This document shows positions 40,845 through 51,185 of a stretch of 64,000 nt of DNA, in pieces. Both the position numbers and the translations under genes were made by a program. Source of the stretch: Vibrio harveyi NBRC 15634 = ATCC 14126 = KCTC 12724 (GTDB taxonomy: Bacteria > Pseudomonadota > Gammaproteobacteria > Enterobacterales > Vibrionaceae); NCBI RefSeq assembly GCF_001591145.1, contig NZ_BCUF01000004.1, positions 1 through 64,000 on the forward strand. The letters are read 5' to 3'. The notes beneath the pieces are model-generated. The model was not told the origin of the DNA, did not search any database, and saw nothing but the letters and a program-made list of their open reading frames with translations. The number at the start of each line of letters is the position of its first letter. Positions within the stretch are counted from its first letter, which is position 1.

Positions 40845-41651
40845 TTAGTATCCGCTTGAGGTAAAGTCTGGCTGGAATTGACCATCTGGTAAACGGTTAA
40901 CTTGTGTCGAGATGTCACCGTTACTATGTAGTTCTAATTCCCGCCAGCCTGGAGACTGTGTATCTAATGCAAAGTCATCAGAGTTCGGCTTGAACTGTAC
41001 ACACGTTGAAGGCGTTGCCATCACACGAATACCTTTGTGAATAATGTTCATATCCTGATGAACATGACCACAGAGAATACCCTTCACATTGTCAAATCGG
41101 TCTACGACCTGCCAAAACGCCTCTGCGTCTTTCAGCGTATGCTGATCTAGCCAAGCACTGCCCACTAAAAGTGGATGATGATGCAAAAGCACCAACGTAT
41201 GTCGCTGCGGATTTTCTGCGAGCTTTTCTTCAAGCAAAGTCAGTTGTTGATCGCTTAATCGCCCATGAGGAACGCCAACCACTTGTGAATCCAGCAGAAT
41301 TACCTGCCAATGGTCACCCAGCTTTAGGTGTTCAACAGCTTGAATTTGAGGGGATGGTAGCACACTACCCATGTTTGGCTTGTAGTCATGGTTGCCCGGA
41401 AGCCAAAAACAATCTTTTTTCAGCGGCGAGATACCCTCAGCAAAACGCTGATATGACTCTGCACTATGATCTTGTGAAATATCGCCTGTAGCCAAGATGT
41501 ATTCAAATGGCACTTGACGATGAAGAATCTCTTTTACCACGGCTGCAAAGCTATCGGCGGTTCTTACGCTCAGCAAACTGCCCTCATCTGCCTCAAACAG
41601 ATGAGTATCCGTGATTTGTAATAGCTTTATGCTGTCACTAGATGGTTGCAA
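40845..41651 (-). CDS. cpdA: 3',5'-cyclic AMP phosphodiesterase CpdA (TTG start)
   Basis: CpdA hydrolyses cAMP and so limits CRP-dependent transcription. The 268 residues carry the metallophosphatase motifs in order: QITDTHLF, ATGDISQD, LPGNHD, LHHHPL and CGHVHQD. The first possible start is TTG at 41651, giving MQPSSDSIKLLQITDTH, which aligns in length with E. coli. No ATG or GTG lies upstream of the first metal-binding motif. It is in the nudF-DUF1249-cpdA unit, as in E. coli. Confidence 0.95.
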   Translation of the reverse strand: MQPSSDSIKLLQITDTHLFEADEGSLLSVRTADSFAAVVKEILHRQVPFEYILATGDISQDHSAESYQRFAEGISPLKKDCFWLPGNHDYKPNMGSVLPSPQIQAVEHLKLGDHWQVILLDSQVVGVPHGRLSDQQLTLLEEKLAENPQRHTLVLLHHHPLLVGSAWLDQHTLKDAEAFWQVVDRFDNVKGILCGHVHQDMNIIHKGIRVMATPSTCVQFKPNSDDFALDTQSPGWRELELHSNGDISTQVNRLPDGQFQPDFTSSGY

Positions 41652-41712
41652 AATGAAAACCTGATTCGTCCACTATATAGTTTTTTGTTATTTTTCCTTA
41701 GTGACGTGACAA

Positions 41713-42156
41713 TCAATTGAAGGCAAGCGGCGTTCTACTAATGCCACTTCGTAAACAGAATGTCAGCCATTCACCAAGAAACGTATTAAGCTGATGCTTT
41801 TCATCTTTCTGCATCAACTGGTCGTTGGGATAATCATATTTAGCTTTAATGCGAGAAAACTCTCCGCTTGAGCATACTTCAGCTACTCTCGCATCGTGAT
41901 AAAGCCTGACAGACATCGTCGGTAAAGGAAACACTGGTGTTTCATCACTCTGACATATCTCAACAACTGTGGTGTATTTTGTGATTTCATTCACGGTCAG
42001 TTGATAAACCATATTCGCCGCCTGATAACAGCGTACGTCACCAACTTCGGCAGAGGCAGGCAGCAAAGCGTTCAACTTCGCATAGTTGGTCTCATAAGTT
42101 CTCATAAGACCTGCTAAGTCGACATGGTATCTTTGCTTTTCAGCTACTTGCGCCAT
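41713..42156 (-). CDS. yqiB: DUF1249 family protein YqiB
   Basis: This 147-residue soluble protein belongs to DUF1249. The visible family features are the N-terminal YHVDLAGLMRTYETNY segment and the FLGEWLTFCL motif near the end. No catalytic motif is apparent and its function is unknown. It overlaps nudF by one base and lies 61 bases before cpdA; this order is the same in E. coli. Confidence 0.9.
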   Translation of the reverse strand: MAQVAEKQRYHVDLAGLMRTYETNYAKLNALLPASAEVGDVRCYQAANMVYQLTVNEITKYTTVVEICQSDETPVFPLPTMSVRLYHDARVAEVCSSGEFSRIKAKYDYPNDQLMQKDEKHQLNTFLGEWLTFCLRSGISRTPLAFN

Positions 42157-42806
42157 TACTTACTCTCCACCATAGGGGATTTACCCCATTGTGATGTCAA
42201 TTCTTGATGATTTAACTGCAACCATTGAAGCGCAATGATTGAAGCACCATTTTCAAATTTGCCATCTTTCACCCACTGATACGCAGTTTCACGGCTCATT
42301 ACATGGACTCGAATATCTTCATTCTCATAGTCTAAACCATGAATGCCATGCGCTTTAGATGCATCGACTTCACCAATGAACACATCAAGCTTCTCTGAGC
42401 AGCCGCCCGAAGAGGGATAATAAGAGGTAACCGAAGCAACACGTCCTACCTGAATGCCTGCTTCCTCTTCTGCTTCTCGACGAATCACAGCTTCTGCTGA
42501 TTCATCTCGATCAATCATGCCAGCAACAATTTCGAACTGCCATGGGTGCGAATGCTCTAATGCTCCAACGCGGATCTGTTCGATGATCACGACTTGGTCA
42601 GTCACGGGGTCATACGGGAGCATGGCTGCAGCATGACCACGTTCGAACATTTCTCGTTCGACAATCCCACTCCAGCCACCGGCGAATAATCTATGCTTAA
42701 AACGGTATTTCACCATTTTAAAGAAGCCTTTAAATACGGTTTCTTTTGAGATTATTTCCACATCTTGGGGAGTAAAATCATTCTGTTGCTTGTCACACTG
42801 TTGCAT
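42156..42806 (-). CDS. nudF: ADP-ribose pyrophosphatase NudF
   Basis: NudF hydrolyses ADP-ribose to AMP and ribose-5-phosphate, removing a reactive sugar nucleotide. The 216 residues contain a complete Nudix box at 96-118 (G, then REAEEEAG as the REUXEEXGU core). The upstream PWQFEIVAGM and downstream YYPSSGGCSEK segments are typical of the ADP-ribose subfamily. It is divergent from tolC across a 229-base gap. Confidence 0.95.
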   Translation of the reverse strand: MQQCDKQQNDFTPQDVEIISKETVFKGFFKMVKYRFKHRLFAGGWSGIVEREMFERGHAAAMLPYDPVTDQVVIIEQIRVGALEHSHPWQFEIVAGMIDRDESAEAVIRREAEEEAGIQVGRVASVTSYYPSSGGCSEKLDVFIGEVDASKAHGIHGLDYENEDIRVHVMSRETAYQWVKDGKFENGASIIALQWLQLNHQELTSQWGKSPMVESK

Positions 42807-43035
42807 TCAACACCTCTCTGAGTGAATCTTGTAGTTTACTCATTGTTATTCGCTTGCTCAAAGGACTTGGCTCAACTTTTTGTACAATAGTTATAAATTA
42901 TTTTAAGCAATCCTCATTTATTTATTGCACAACTGGATAATTACGTGTAAAAAAGTGCAAAGTTTCGAGTAAATATCGTCCAAATTGAGTTAAACTACTG
43001 AGAATTAACCAATCTATAGACCGCGGGAATAGAAA

Positions 43036-44358
43036 ATGAAAAAACTGCTTCCACTATTTATCAGTGCAGCGCTAGGCAGTATGAGTACATCTGCATGGGC
43101 AGACTCTCTTGCTGAAATCTATGACTTAGCAAAACAAAATGATCCTCAATTGCTCAGTGTAGCAGCGCAGCGTGATCAAGCTTTTGAAGCAATCAACTCT
43201 AGCCGCAGTGCCCTACTACCACAGATCAACTTGACAGCAGGCTACGACATCACTCGTGGCGACAGAGATCTAGATGCAGGCGGAAAAACGTCTACTGACG
43301 AAAATGTACTGTCAGCAGGTGTTGGTTTTACACAAGAGCTATACAACCGTGCATCTTGGATCACGCTTGATACCGCAGAGAAAACAGCTCGTCGTGCCGA
43401 CGCAAACTATGCAGCAACACAACAAGGTTTGATCCTTCGAGTTTCTCAAGCGTACTTCGAAGTGCTACGCGCACAAGACAACCTAGTGTTCGTTCGTGCA
43501 GAAAAAGCAGCGGTTGGTCGCCAACTAGAGCAAACTAAACAACGTTTTGAAGTTGGTTTGTCAGCAATCACTGACGTACACGATGCGCAAGCACAATACG
43601 ATGCAGTACTGGCAGACGAAGTCTTGGCGGAAAACTCGCTAATCAACAGCTACGAATCGCTACGTGAGATTACAGGTCAAGAGCACAAGAACCTAAACGT
43701 TCTAGATACAGCTCGCTTCTCTGCAAGCCGCTCTTCTGAAGCTGCTGAAACATTGATTGAAGAAGCGAAGACAACCAACCTAAGTCTATTATCTGCACGT
43801 ATCGGACAAGACATCGCGCGCGATAACATCTCACTAGCAAGCTCTGGTCACCTGCCAACGCTTTCGCTAGACGGTGGCTACAACTACGCAGATACATCTG
43901 AAAGTGTTACAGATAACACGACTGACGGTTTCAAAGTCGGTGTTAACTTAGCAGTTCCTCTATACACTGGTGGTCGTACAACGTCTGAAGTGAAACAAGC
44001 AGAATACGGCTATGTATCAGCAAGCGAAGAACTGGAAAAAGAATACCGTAGTGTTGTGAAAGAAGTGCGTGCACAAAACAACAACATCAACGCTTCTATC
44101 GGCGCACTAAAAGCGTACGAACAGTCTGTAGTGTCAGCGCAATCTGCACTAGAAGCGACAGAAGCCGGTTTCGATGTAGGTACTCGTACTATCGTTGACG
44201 TATTAGACGCAACTCGCCGTCTATACGATGCAAACAAGAACTTGTCAGACGCACGTTACAACTACATTCTTGCTGGTCTTCAGCTACGCCAAGCGGTAGG
44301 TACACTGAGCGAGCAAGATATCCTAGATGTTGATGCAGGTCTTAAGCCAGCAAAATAA
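43036..44358 (+). CDS. tolC: Outer-membrane efflux channel TolC
   Basis: TolC is the trimeric outer-membrane channel for tripartite drug efflux and type I secretion. The 440 residues start with a signal peptide ending ASA-WADSLAE (cleavage near 22). The structure then repeats twice: helical hairpins with Ala/Gln/Glu-rich heptads and beta strands (repeat 2 from about residue 230). The GRTTSEVKQAEYGY and YNYILAGLQLRQAVG segments are typical. It lacks the long C-terminal extension of E. coli TolC. Confidence 0.96.
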   Translation: MKKLLPLFISAALGSMSTSAWADSLAEIYDLAKQNDPQLLSVAAQRDQAFEAINSSRSALLPQINLTAGYDITRGDRDLDAGGKTSTDENVLSAGVGFTQELYNRASWITLDTAEKTARRADANYAATQQGLILRVSQAYFEVLRAQDNLVFVRAEKAAVGRQLEQTKQRFEVGLSAITDVHDAQAQYDAVLADEVLAENSLINSYESLREITGQEHKNLNVLDTARFSASRSSEAAETLIEEAKTTNLSLLSARIGQDIARDNISLASSGHLPTLSLDGGYNYADTSESVTDNTTDGFKVGVNLAVPLYTGGRTTSEVKQAEYGYVSASEELEKEYRSVVKEVRAQNNNINASIGALKAYEQSVVSAQSALEATEAGFDVGTRTIVDVLDATRRLYDANKNLSDARYNYILAGLQLRQAVGTLSEQDILDVDAGLKPAK

Positions 44359-44368
44359 ATGTCTCATG

Positions 44369-44420
44369 TATACCCAAGTAACCTCGAGACGCTTAGTTCA
44401 GCGAGAATGACTTGGGTATA
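44369..44420. repeat. TATACCCAAG palindromic intergenic repeat, copy A
   Basis: This 52-base element starts TATACCCAAGTAACCT and ends GAATGACTTGGGTATA, with a 10-base perfect terminal inverted repeat. It lies between the tolC stop and its terminator, so it is transcribed with tolC. Related copies are at 61427-61491 and, in part, at 1-15. Confidence 0.75.
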
Positions 44421-44426
44421 ATGCAT

Positions 44427-44460
44427 AAAACGCCAGTTGAGCTTTCAACTGGCGTTTTTT
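44427..44460 (+). terminator. Terminator of tolC
   Basis: A 14-base stem (AAAACGCCAGTTGA with TCAACTGGCGTTTT) and four-base loop is followed by a T run. Confidence 0.88.
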
Positions 44461-44512
44461 ATTGCGAGCTATTTTGCTAAGCATTACATTCCAAAAAACA
44501 ATTACGATCAAA

Positions 44513-44538
44513 AAAGGTCGCCCATAGAGCGACCTTTT
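44513..44538 (-). terminator. Terminator of hldE
   Basis: A GGTCGC/GCGACC stem flanked by A and T tracts lies about 30 bases past the hldE stop; it could work in both directions. Confidence 0.8.
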
Positions 44539-44564
44539 CTTTAAGAATCGAAAGCAAGGAAGGC

Positions 44565-45995
44565 TTAGCCTTTACCGCCTTTGATGGCATTGATGATTTC
44601 GCTAGTTGAGCAACCATCTTCAAAGTTCAGCACGCGGACCTCACCGCCTGCGGCAATCACTTCTTTACCACCTGCGATCTCTTCCGGCTTGTAATCACCA
44701 CCTTTCACTAACAAGCTTGGTAGTACTTCCGAAATAAGGCGTTGAGGCGTGTCTTCGCTGAAAGGTACAACCCAATCGACAGCACCTAAACCAGCTAACA
44801 CAGCCATACGACGATCGGTTGGGTTTACTGGACGACCAGGACCTTTTAGACGTTTTACCGAATCATCCGTGTTTACCGCAACAATCAAGCGATCACCGAG
44901 TTCTGCGGCGTGGTTTAAGTAAGACACGTGACCAGCGTGTAAGATATCGAAACAACCATTAGTCATCACAACCTTCTCACCTTTCGCTCGTGCTTTCTTC
45001 ACGGCTTCAATCAAAGCTTGCTCTGAAATCACACCGTAATCTGTATCTTGGCTACCGTGAATGGCTTCTGCCAGCTCAATTTCAGAAAGCGTTGAGGTAC
45101 CCAATTTACCAACCACAACACCTGCCGCTGCATTGGCTAGAGCACAAGCTTCTTCAAATGATTTGCCTGCGGCAACAGAAGCCGCCAATACAGAGATCAC
45201 CGTATCGCCCGCACCAGTTACGTCATAGACTTCTTTTGCTTGAGTCGGTAGATGGAATGGTTCCTGACCACGGCGGATCAGCGTCATACCATTTTCACTG
45301 CGCGTTACCAATAGAGCTTCAAACTCGAACTCTTCTACTAGTGCTAGCGCTTTTTCTACCAGCTCTTGCTCTGACTTCACCTTACCAACAACATCTTCAA
45401 ACTCTTTCATGTTTGGTGTCAGTAGCGTTGCACCACGGTAGCGTTCGAAGTCTGCGCCTTTCGGATCGATGAAGACTGGGATATTCGCAGCTCGTGCTTT
45501 CTGGATGTAAGCCTGTACATGCTCTAACGAACCTTTCGCGTAATCAGACATGATCACAGCTTTCACGCTTGGCAAAGCAGTTTCCATACGAGATAACACA
45601 GGTTCAGCATCGGTGTTTTCGAACTTGTCTTCAAAATCCAGACGAATCAATTGCTGACCACGGCTCATCACACGTAGCTTAGTGATGGTTGGATAATCAG
45701 GCAGCGCGACGAAATCGCATTTTACTTTTAGCGAGTTCAGCGTTTCAGTCAGAACTTTCGCTGGCTCATCCATCCCCGTTAGACCAACAATGTGAGCGTG
45801 ACCGCCAAGTGAAGCAATATTCATTGCCACGTTCGCAGCACCACCCGGACGCTCTTCATTATTTTCTACTTTCACAACAGGTACTGGCGCTTCAGGAGAG
45901 ATACGTCCAGTCGGGCCATACCAGTAACGATCTAGCATGACATCGCCGATGATAAGCACACCAGCGCTGTTGTAATCAGGTAGAATTGGTTTCAT
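44565..45995 (-). CDS. hldE: Bifunctional heptose kinase/adenylyltransferase HldE
   Basis: HldE phosphorylates heptose-7-phosphate at C1 and later adenylates it, supplying ADP-heptose for the LPS core. From the ATG at 45995 (GGAGA site) it has 476 residues. The N-terminal ribokinase domain (about 1-318) has [12 protein letters not shown] and DVTGAGDT. The C-terminal cytidylyltransferase-like domain (about 344 on) has [12 protein letters not shown]. The frame extends 13 residues upstream without homology. It follows glnE by 77 bases, as in E. coli. Confidence 0.96.
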   Translation of the reverse strand: MKPILPDYNSAGVLIIGDVMLDRYWYGPTGRISPEAPVPVVKVENNEERPGGAANVAMNIASLGGHAHIVGLTGMDEPAKVLTETLNSLKVKCDFVALPDYPTITKLRVMSRGQQLIRLDFEDKFENTDAEPVLSRMETALPSVKAVIMSDYAKGSLEHVQAYIQKARAANIPVFIDPKGADFERYRGATLLTPNMKEFEDVVGKVKSEQELVEKALALVEEFEFEALLVTRSENGMTLIRRGQEPFHLPTQAKEVYDVTGAGDTVISVLAASVAAGKSFEEACALANAAAGVVVGKLGTSTLSEIELAEAIHGSQDTDYGVISEQALIEAVKKARAKGEKVVMTNGCFDILHAGHVSYLNHAAELGDRLIVAVNTDDSVKRLKGPGRPVNPTDRRMAVLAGLGAVDWVVPFSEDTPQRLISEVLPSLLVKGGDYKPEEIAGGKEVIAAGGEVRVLNFEDGCSTSEIINAIKGGKG

Positions 45996-46072
45996 TATTG
46001 GTCTCCAAAAATTAAATCGTGGTGAGTTTAACACAGCCTTTTTCTAGGCTGAACCTTGTGCACTACTTCTGC

Positions 46073-48916
46073 TTAGGCAAACCATTGATTCCATGCTTGC
46101 TTCACCCACTCTCGCTCCGCAATAAATTTCTCTTCTGCCACATCGGCATCTAAGTTAAGCAAGTTTCGACGATGAATTTCATCGCGCATTGATGTGTATG
46201 CGCGTGTCAGTTGCATCGCTTGATCTTCTTCCATGACACCTTGTGCGATTAGAGTTTCAAAAATACGTACATTATCGCACCAGCGAATGAGCTTAGGCTT
46301 ACTGTGACTGTAGTTGAGCACAAGGTATTGAGCGAGAAATTCAATATCGGTAATGCCGCCGTTATCTTGCTTAAGCATAAAACGACCGGACTTTTTCCCG
46401 CCAAGATGGTCACGCATTTTCTCACGCATATCGACCACTTCTTTCTTTAACGTGTCTTGGTTACGCAGTTTACACAACACATCGTGGCGAGTGTTATGGA
46501 AGGCGATCGCCAAAGGCTCATCACCATAAATCATACGAGCACGCACAAGAGCTTGATGCTCCCACGTCCAGGCATCTTTATGTTGATAATCATCAAATGC
46601 ATCTGTTGGGCTGACTAATAAGCCTGAAGCGCCAGATGGGCGTAAGCGAGTATCCACTTCATAAAGAATGCCAGATGCTGTACGAGTTGAGAAAATATGG
46701 ATGATGCGCTGCGCTAAACGAAGATAGAACTGGCGACCATCGATTTCTTTTTTACCATCGGTATAAACGTTAACTGGGCAATCGTGCATGAACACAATAT
46801 CAAGGTCTGAGTTATAACCCAGTTCCCAGCCGCCGACTTTCCCGTAACCAATCACGGCGAAGCCTTTGCCTTCACGATCTTTCACATGCGTTGGCTCGCC
46901 ATACTTTTCCGACACTTGCAGCCACGCTTGGTTCACTACCGCTTCAACGATCGCTTCCGCTAAATACGTTAAGTGGTCACTCACTTTCATGACGGGCAAT
47001 ACACCTGCAATGTCTGCCGCTGCAATACGTAAGATACAGATTTGCTTAAACTGACGCAGCGCTTCCATTTGCTGCTCCATATCATCCTCTGGGATGCGGG
47101 CAAGGAAATCACGTAGCTCTGTTCGGTAGCTATCAAGTGGAATTGGGTAGTACAGATGCTGAGGGTCGATCAACTCATCAAGCAGAATCGGATAACGCGA
47201 TAGCTGCTCTGAAATCATAGGACTGGCGGTACATAAACGAACCAGTTGTACCAAGGCTGCCGGATGTTCATCCAACAATTCAAGATACGTTGTACGAGTA
47301 CAGATGTTGTGCAGCAAGTGCAAAACACGTGGCAAGCCGAATTGCGCATCTGGGTGGGAAAATACCGCATCAAAGACTTTAGGCATCAACTTAGTCAGCA
47401 CTTCACGACCACGCGGTCCAAGTGTTTTCTTTGCCAAGTCCGCTTTGAACTGCATGATGGTTTTTGCTAACTCTTGTGAGTTTTCAGCTTTAATGTCCTC
47501 TTGTAGAACGTGTTCAAGCACATCTTGCTTGGTCGCCATGTCCCACAATTCGTGAAAATGACGAGCCACCGCTTCTGTTTCATCTTCTTCGTCATCACCG
47601 ATTAAGCTTTCAAACACCTTGTGGACATTTGCCATGTGTTGTTGGGTTTGAGCAATGAGCGTATCCCAAGATTCAAAACGCATCGCCGTAGCAAGTTTCA
47701 ATTGCTCATCTTCACAATCCGGCAAGGTTTGCGTTTGCTTGTCTGCCATGGCTTGCAACAGGTTTTCTAGCTGGCGCAGATATTTATAGGCAGCTTCAAG
47801 ATTATCAACCTCTGATTGAGTCAGCTGACCTAGCTCACCAATGGCATTCAAAGTTTCTAGTAAACCACGACCACGTAAAGAAGGTTCACGACCACCACGA
47901 ATTAACTGGAACACTTGAGCGATAAACTCAATCTCGCGAATGCCGCCAGCACCCAGTTTAATGTTGTTACTCAAACCGCGACGGCGCACTTCACTGCTGA
48001 TCATTGATTTCATGCGGCGCAGGGATTGAATCGCACTGAAGTCGATATAACGGCGGAAAACAAACGGACGCAGCATCTGGCGCAACTCTTGATATTGCGG
48101 ATACATTTCACTGCCCATCACACGCGCTTTGATCATCGCGTAACGTTCCCAATCTCTTCCTTGTTCTTGGTAGTAATCCTCTAGTGCCGCATAGCTCATT
48201 ACCAACGGACCACTCTCACCAAACGGACGCAAACGCATATCTACACGGTAACAGAAGCCGTCAAAGGTTTGTTGGTCGAGCGCTTTAATGATGCGCTGCC
48301 CTAAACGGGTAAAGAATTGCGCATTAGCAATGCTGCGGCGCGCGCCTTGTGTCTCACCGTTTTCTGGATAAGTAAAAATCAGATCGATATCAGAAGAGAA
48401 GTTCAGCTCGCCGCCACCAAGTTTACCCATGCCGATGATCAGCATAGGCTGCGCTTCACCTTCGGCATTGGTTGGCGTGCCCCACTCATTACAGCAAATC
48501 TTGTATTGCCATTGATAAGTTTCGAAGATCATCGCTTCAGCCAGTTGAGACAAATGACAAAGCGATTCTTCTAACGTCCAAGTATGGGTGAAGTCTTTCC
48601 ACGCAATGTAAACCATTTCGCGGTTACGGAACTGACGCAGCACACGATGCCCAGCCATCTCATCTTGGCATCCAGCCAATAGCTCTGCTAGACGAGCACG
48701 ATACGCTTGTTGTCGACTGCTTTCTGCCAGCATGTTTGGCAAGTCTTGCGCGAGTTTCTCATCACGGTGAATCGCTTCGGTAATGAACTTACTTAGACCA
48801 GACACAAAACGAAACTGTTCGGCAATCTCGGTAGGCCATTGTTGAAAGTATCCCGCTTGCTCAGCATTTTGAACCGCGGAATCCGCGACAGAAATCAGTG
48901 ACGAAGGCAGCTGCAT
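46073..48916 (-). CDS. glnE: Glutamine synthetase adenylyltransferase/removase
   Basis: GlnE adds and removes AMP on glutamine synthetase according to nitrogen status, guided by PII. It has two nucleotidyltransferase domains: [17 protein letters not shown] in the N-terminal half (the deadenylation half) and [17 protein letters not shown] in the C-terminal half (adenylation). Each is followed by a helical domain. From the ATG at 48916 (MQLPSSLIS, with AGGAAG upstream) it has 947 residues, as in E. coli. The 36 extra residues in the open frame overlap the mcp terminator and are unlikely to be coding. Confidence 0.96.
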   Translation of the reverse strand: MQLPSSLISVADSAVQNAEQAGYFQQWPTEIAEQFRFVSGLSKFITEAIHRDEKLAQDLPNMLAESSRQQAYRARLAELLAGCQDEMAGHRVLRQFRNREMVYIAWKDFTHTWTLEESLCHLSQLAEAMIFETYQWQYKICCNEWGTPTNAEGEAQPMLIIGMGKLGGGELNFSSDIDLIFTYPENGETQGARRSIANAQFFTRLGQRIIKALDQQTFDGFCYRVDMRLRPFGESGPLVMSYAALEDYYQEQGRDWERYAMIKARVMGSEMYPQYQELRQMLRPFVFRRYIDFSAIQSLRRMKSMISSEVRRRGLSNNIKLGAGGIREIEFIAQVFQLIRGGREPSLRGRGLLETLNAIGELGQLTQSEVDNLEAAYKYLRQLENLLQAMADKQTQTLPDCEDEQLKLATAMRFESWDTLIAQTQQHMANVHKVFESLIGDDEEDETEAVARHFHELWDMATKQDVLEHVLQEDIKAENSQELAKTIMQFKADLAKKTLGPRGREVLTKLMPKVFDAVFSHPDAQFGLPRVLHLLHNICTRTTYLELLDEHPAALVQLVRLCTASPMISEQLSRYPILLDELIDPQHLYYPIPLDSYRTELRDFLARIPEDDMEQQMEALRQFKQICILRIAAADIAGVLPVMKVSDHLTYLAEAIVEAVVNQAWLQVSEKYGEPTHVKDREGKGFAVIGYGKVGGWELGYNSDLDIVFMHDCPVNVYTDGKKEIDGRQFYLRLAQRIIHIFSTRTASGILYEVDTRLRPSGASGLLVSPTDAFDDYQHKDAWTWEHQALVRARMIYGDEPLAIAFHNTRHDVLCKLRNQDTLKKEVVDMREKMRDHLGGKKSGRFMLKQDNGGITDIEFLAQYLVLNYSHSKPKLIRWCDNVRIFETLIAQGVMEEDQAMQLTRAYTSMRDEIHRRNLLNLDADVAEEKFIAEREWVKQAWNQWFA

Positions 48917-48987
48917 TTTTCTTCCTTGTTTGAAAAGCACTGTGGTTTGAGAGGTATACACTCTTTTATACCAGAGTTGACATAAAT

Positions 48988-49020
48988 AAAAACGCCCACA
49001 AAAGGTTTGTGGGCGTTTTA
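48988..49020 (-). terminator. Terminator of the chemoreceptor gene
   Basis: An AAAACGCCCACAAA/TTTGTGGGCGTTTT stem followed on minus by a T run lies about 17 bases past the stop of the gene at 49037-50293. Confidence 0.88.
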
Positions 49021-49036
49021 TCAAAGCTTACAGAAA

Positions 49037-50293
49037 CTAGACTTCGAAAGATTTAATCTTCTTATCTAGCTCTTCGGCGTTGCTTTGCATCATCTCAGAG
49101 GTTTCCAATAGCTCAGTCACGACCACAACTGAAGCTTCAACAAGCTCACGAACATTGGTTAAGTTTTGACTCATTTCCTCTGCAACGCTGCTTTGTTGAC
49201 CTGACGCCGTTGCGATTTGGAAATTCATGCCGTTAATCTGCGTCACCTGCCCAACAATGCCATCCAACTCGCTACCAGCATTTGATACCAGCTCTACCCC
49301 TTCTGCTGCTTCAACAACACTTTTCTCCATCAACTCCACTGCTGAGGTGGCACTTGATTGAAGCTGAGTAATCATCTCTTGGATTTCAACGGTTGCTTGC
49401 TGAGTGCGTTGTGCAAGGTTACGAACTTCATCTGCAACGACAGCAAAGCCGCGACCAGCTTCACCAGCTCGCGCCGCTTCAATTGCCGCATTCAGTGCAA
49501 GCAAGTTAGTTTGCTCAGAAATACCTTGAATGGTGCCAACGACACTACCAATTGCGTCAACACGCTCTTCTACTTGGTTAACGGCACTTGCCGAAGACGC
49601 GATATCGGAAGACAGTTCACTCATCTTAGAGACCGTTTTCTGCAAGAACTGCTGACCAGTCACGGCTTGCGTTGATGCCTGCTCGGTCAATGAAGATGCC
49701 GTCTGCGCATGATCCGCAACCGTTTGAACTGTCGATGACATCTCACTCATTGCGGTAGCAAGTTGATCGATCTCATTAAACTCTTCTTGTGCCGACTCTT
49801 TCGTTTCCGACATACTCAATGTCATCACTTCGGTCAACGTTGCAAGCTCATCAGATGCGTTGATCTGCATTTGGATGACATCATGCAACTGACGACGGGT
49901 TTTCTCTAGCTCACGCGCTACGTCACCGTATTCGTCTTTACAATCCATACCAAATGGCACAGAAAGGTTTTTGCTTGCCATTAACTTGATTGCATCGTTC
50001 AAGTATTGTGTTTGTCGTAGCATGACACGAGCTGCTGCAAGCAGTAACACCACGAACACCACAATCAACAATGCAGTTTGCCAAGCCACTTGTGTTAAGT
50101 AGGCTTCATAGTGCTGTTGGGCAACTTGTTCATTTTGCGTTGCTGCAAGTAATGAGTTATAGAAGGTACTTGCGTCCCACAATTGCTTTGCCACAATCAA
50201 GATGGTGCTGAATACCATCAACATGACCATTTTCGGAACGAGCTTGATGTCGGATATCACCCTTTCCCACGGCTTAAATGCCAGCTTTTCCAT
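49037..50293 (-). CDS. Methyl-accepting chemotaxis protein
   Basis: This is a membrane chemoreceptor that signals to CheA through CheW. Of its 418 residues TM1 is at about 21-37, a periplasmic stretch of only about 35 at 38-71, and TM2 at about 72-90. A HAMP-like region follows, and then a long signalling coiled coil with the conserved hairpin tip ([16 protein letters not shown], about 263-278). The tiny periplasmic part leaves little room for ligand binding, so it may sense membrane state, energy or a partner. No C-terminal CheR-binding pentapeptide of the NWETF type is present. It is divergent from a potassium channel gene 93 bases away. Confidence 0.93.
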   Translation of the reverse strand: MEKLAFKPWERVISDIKLVPKMVMLMVFSTILIVAKQLWDASTFYNSLLAATQNEQVAQQHYEAYLTQVAWQTALLIVVFVVLLLAAARVMLRQTQYLNDAIKLMASKNLSVPFGMDCKDEYGDVARELEKTRRQLHDVIQMQINASDELATLTEVMTLSMSETKESAQEEFNEIDQLATAMSEMSSTVQTVADHAQTASSLTEQASTQAVTGQQFLQKTVSKMSELSSDIASSASAVNQVEERVDAIGSVVGTIQGISEQTNLLALNAAIEAARAGEAGRGFAVVADEVRNLAQRTQQATVEIQEMITQLQSSATSAVELMEKSVVEAAEGVELVSNAGSELDGIVGQVTQINGMNFQIATASGQQSSVAEEMSQNLTNVRELVEASVVVVTELLETSEMMQSNAEELDKKIKSFEV

Positions 50294-50386
50294 TGTCAGT
50301 TCTCCACCGAGTCTTATATAGTCTTTGTATTACTTATAGTTATGCGCGCGATTGGCTCTGGTTGCGCGATTTATTTCGAGCTTCGT

Positions 50387-51160
50387 ATGAAAAACTATGA
50401 TATCAAAGACAGCACCAAACCGATGGGGTTGCTATCACTAATATTGTCCTTTATGGCGCTATTTGTGATCTCAGGCCTGTTGTTTTTCCCACTTGATCAC
50501 GAAACCCGTCAAGTTCTTATCGGTCTGGATTTTATAATCTGTAGTATTTTTCTACTGCAGCTCATCGTAGATTTGATCCGAGCCACAGATCGTTGGTCAT
50601 TTCTCAAGCATCACTGGATTGATTTTGTGGCGAGTATCCCAATGATTGAGCCTTTGCGCTTCGCTCGCTTATTTCACATCCTGCGTGTCATTCTGGTCTT
50701 ACGCTCTTCAAAGTTCATTCTTTTCCAGCTCAAGCAAAACCGCCGTGAAACTACATTAGCGTCTATTCTGCTGTTAATGGTGGTTCTCATCACTCTTGGT
50801 TCTAGCGCCATGTTGTTTATTGAAGGGCAAAACCCTGAAGCCAATATTCAAACAGGAACAGACGCTTTGTGGTGGGCATTTGTCACTATTTCGACCGTTG
50901 GCTACGGCGACCACTATCCAGTCACGACAGGAGGCAAGCTGCTTGCCGTACTGATCATCATTTGTGGTGTCGGCATTTTCGGTATGATTTCAGGTTTGAT
51001 CACGTCGATCCTAACCGCACCGACCAGACAACAGGACAATCGTTCTAAGAATAAAGAGAAGCTCTTGGAGCAAGTATTAGAAAGGCAGGAGCAGATCTTA
51101 AATCGACTGCAGTCCATCGAAGATGAACTGCAAGAGCAAAAAAAACAGACAAAAAAATAG
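50387..51160 (+). CDS. Voltage-gated-type potassium channel
   Basis: This 257-residue protein has the six-helix layout of Kv-like channels. S1 is at about 13-34, S2 43-62 and S3 76-88. The S4-like helix carries R91, R94, R100 and R106. S5 is at 122-145, the selectivity filter TVGYGD at 170-175 and S6 at 184-210. The cytoplasmic tail (about 220-255) is a charged coiled coil, probably for tetramer assembly; there is no RCK/KTN domain. The open frame reaches back to 50183 inside the chemoreceptor gene, but the ATG at 50387 is the first that gives a sensible N-terminus. Another possible start is ATG 50342. Ion specificity is inferred from the filter. Confidence 0.9.
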   Translation: MKNYDIKDSTKPMGLLSLILSFMALFVISGLLFFPLDHETRQVLIGLDFIICSIFLLQLIVDLIRATDRWSFLKHHWIDFVASIPMIEPLRFARLFHILRVILVLRSSKFILFQLKQNRRETTLASILLLMVVLITLGSSAMLFIEGQNPEANIQTGTDALWWAFVTISTVGYGDHYPVTTGGKLLAVLIIICGVGIFGMISGLITSILTAPTRQQDNRSKNKEKLLEQVLERQEQILNRLQSIEDELQEQKKQTKK

Positions 51161-51181
51161 GACCAGAGGGTCCTATTTTTT
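51152..51181 (+). terminator. Bidirectional terminator spanning the channel stop codon
   Basis: An AAAAAATAGGACC/GGTCCTATTTTTT stem with an AGAG loop lies between the convergent channel and ygiF genes. The TAG stop of the channel (51158-51160) is inside the left arm. Confidence 0.88.
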
Positions 51182-51185
51182 GCTC

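Noticed and set aside
48917-49024. N-terminal 36-residue extension of glnE
   Set aside because: It runs through the chemoreceptor terminator and has no homology; the ATG at 48916 has a ribosome-binding site and gives the family length.
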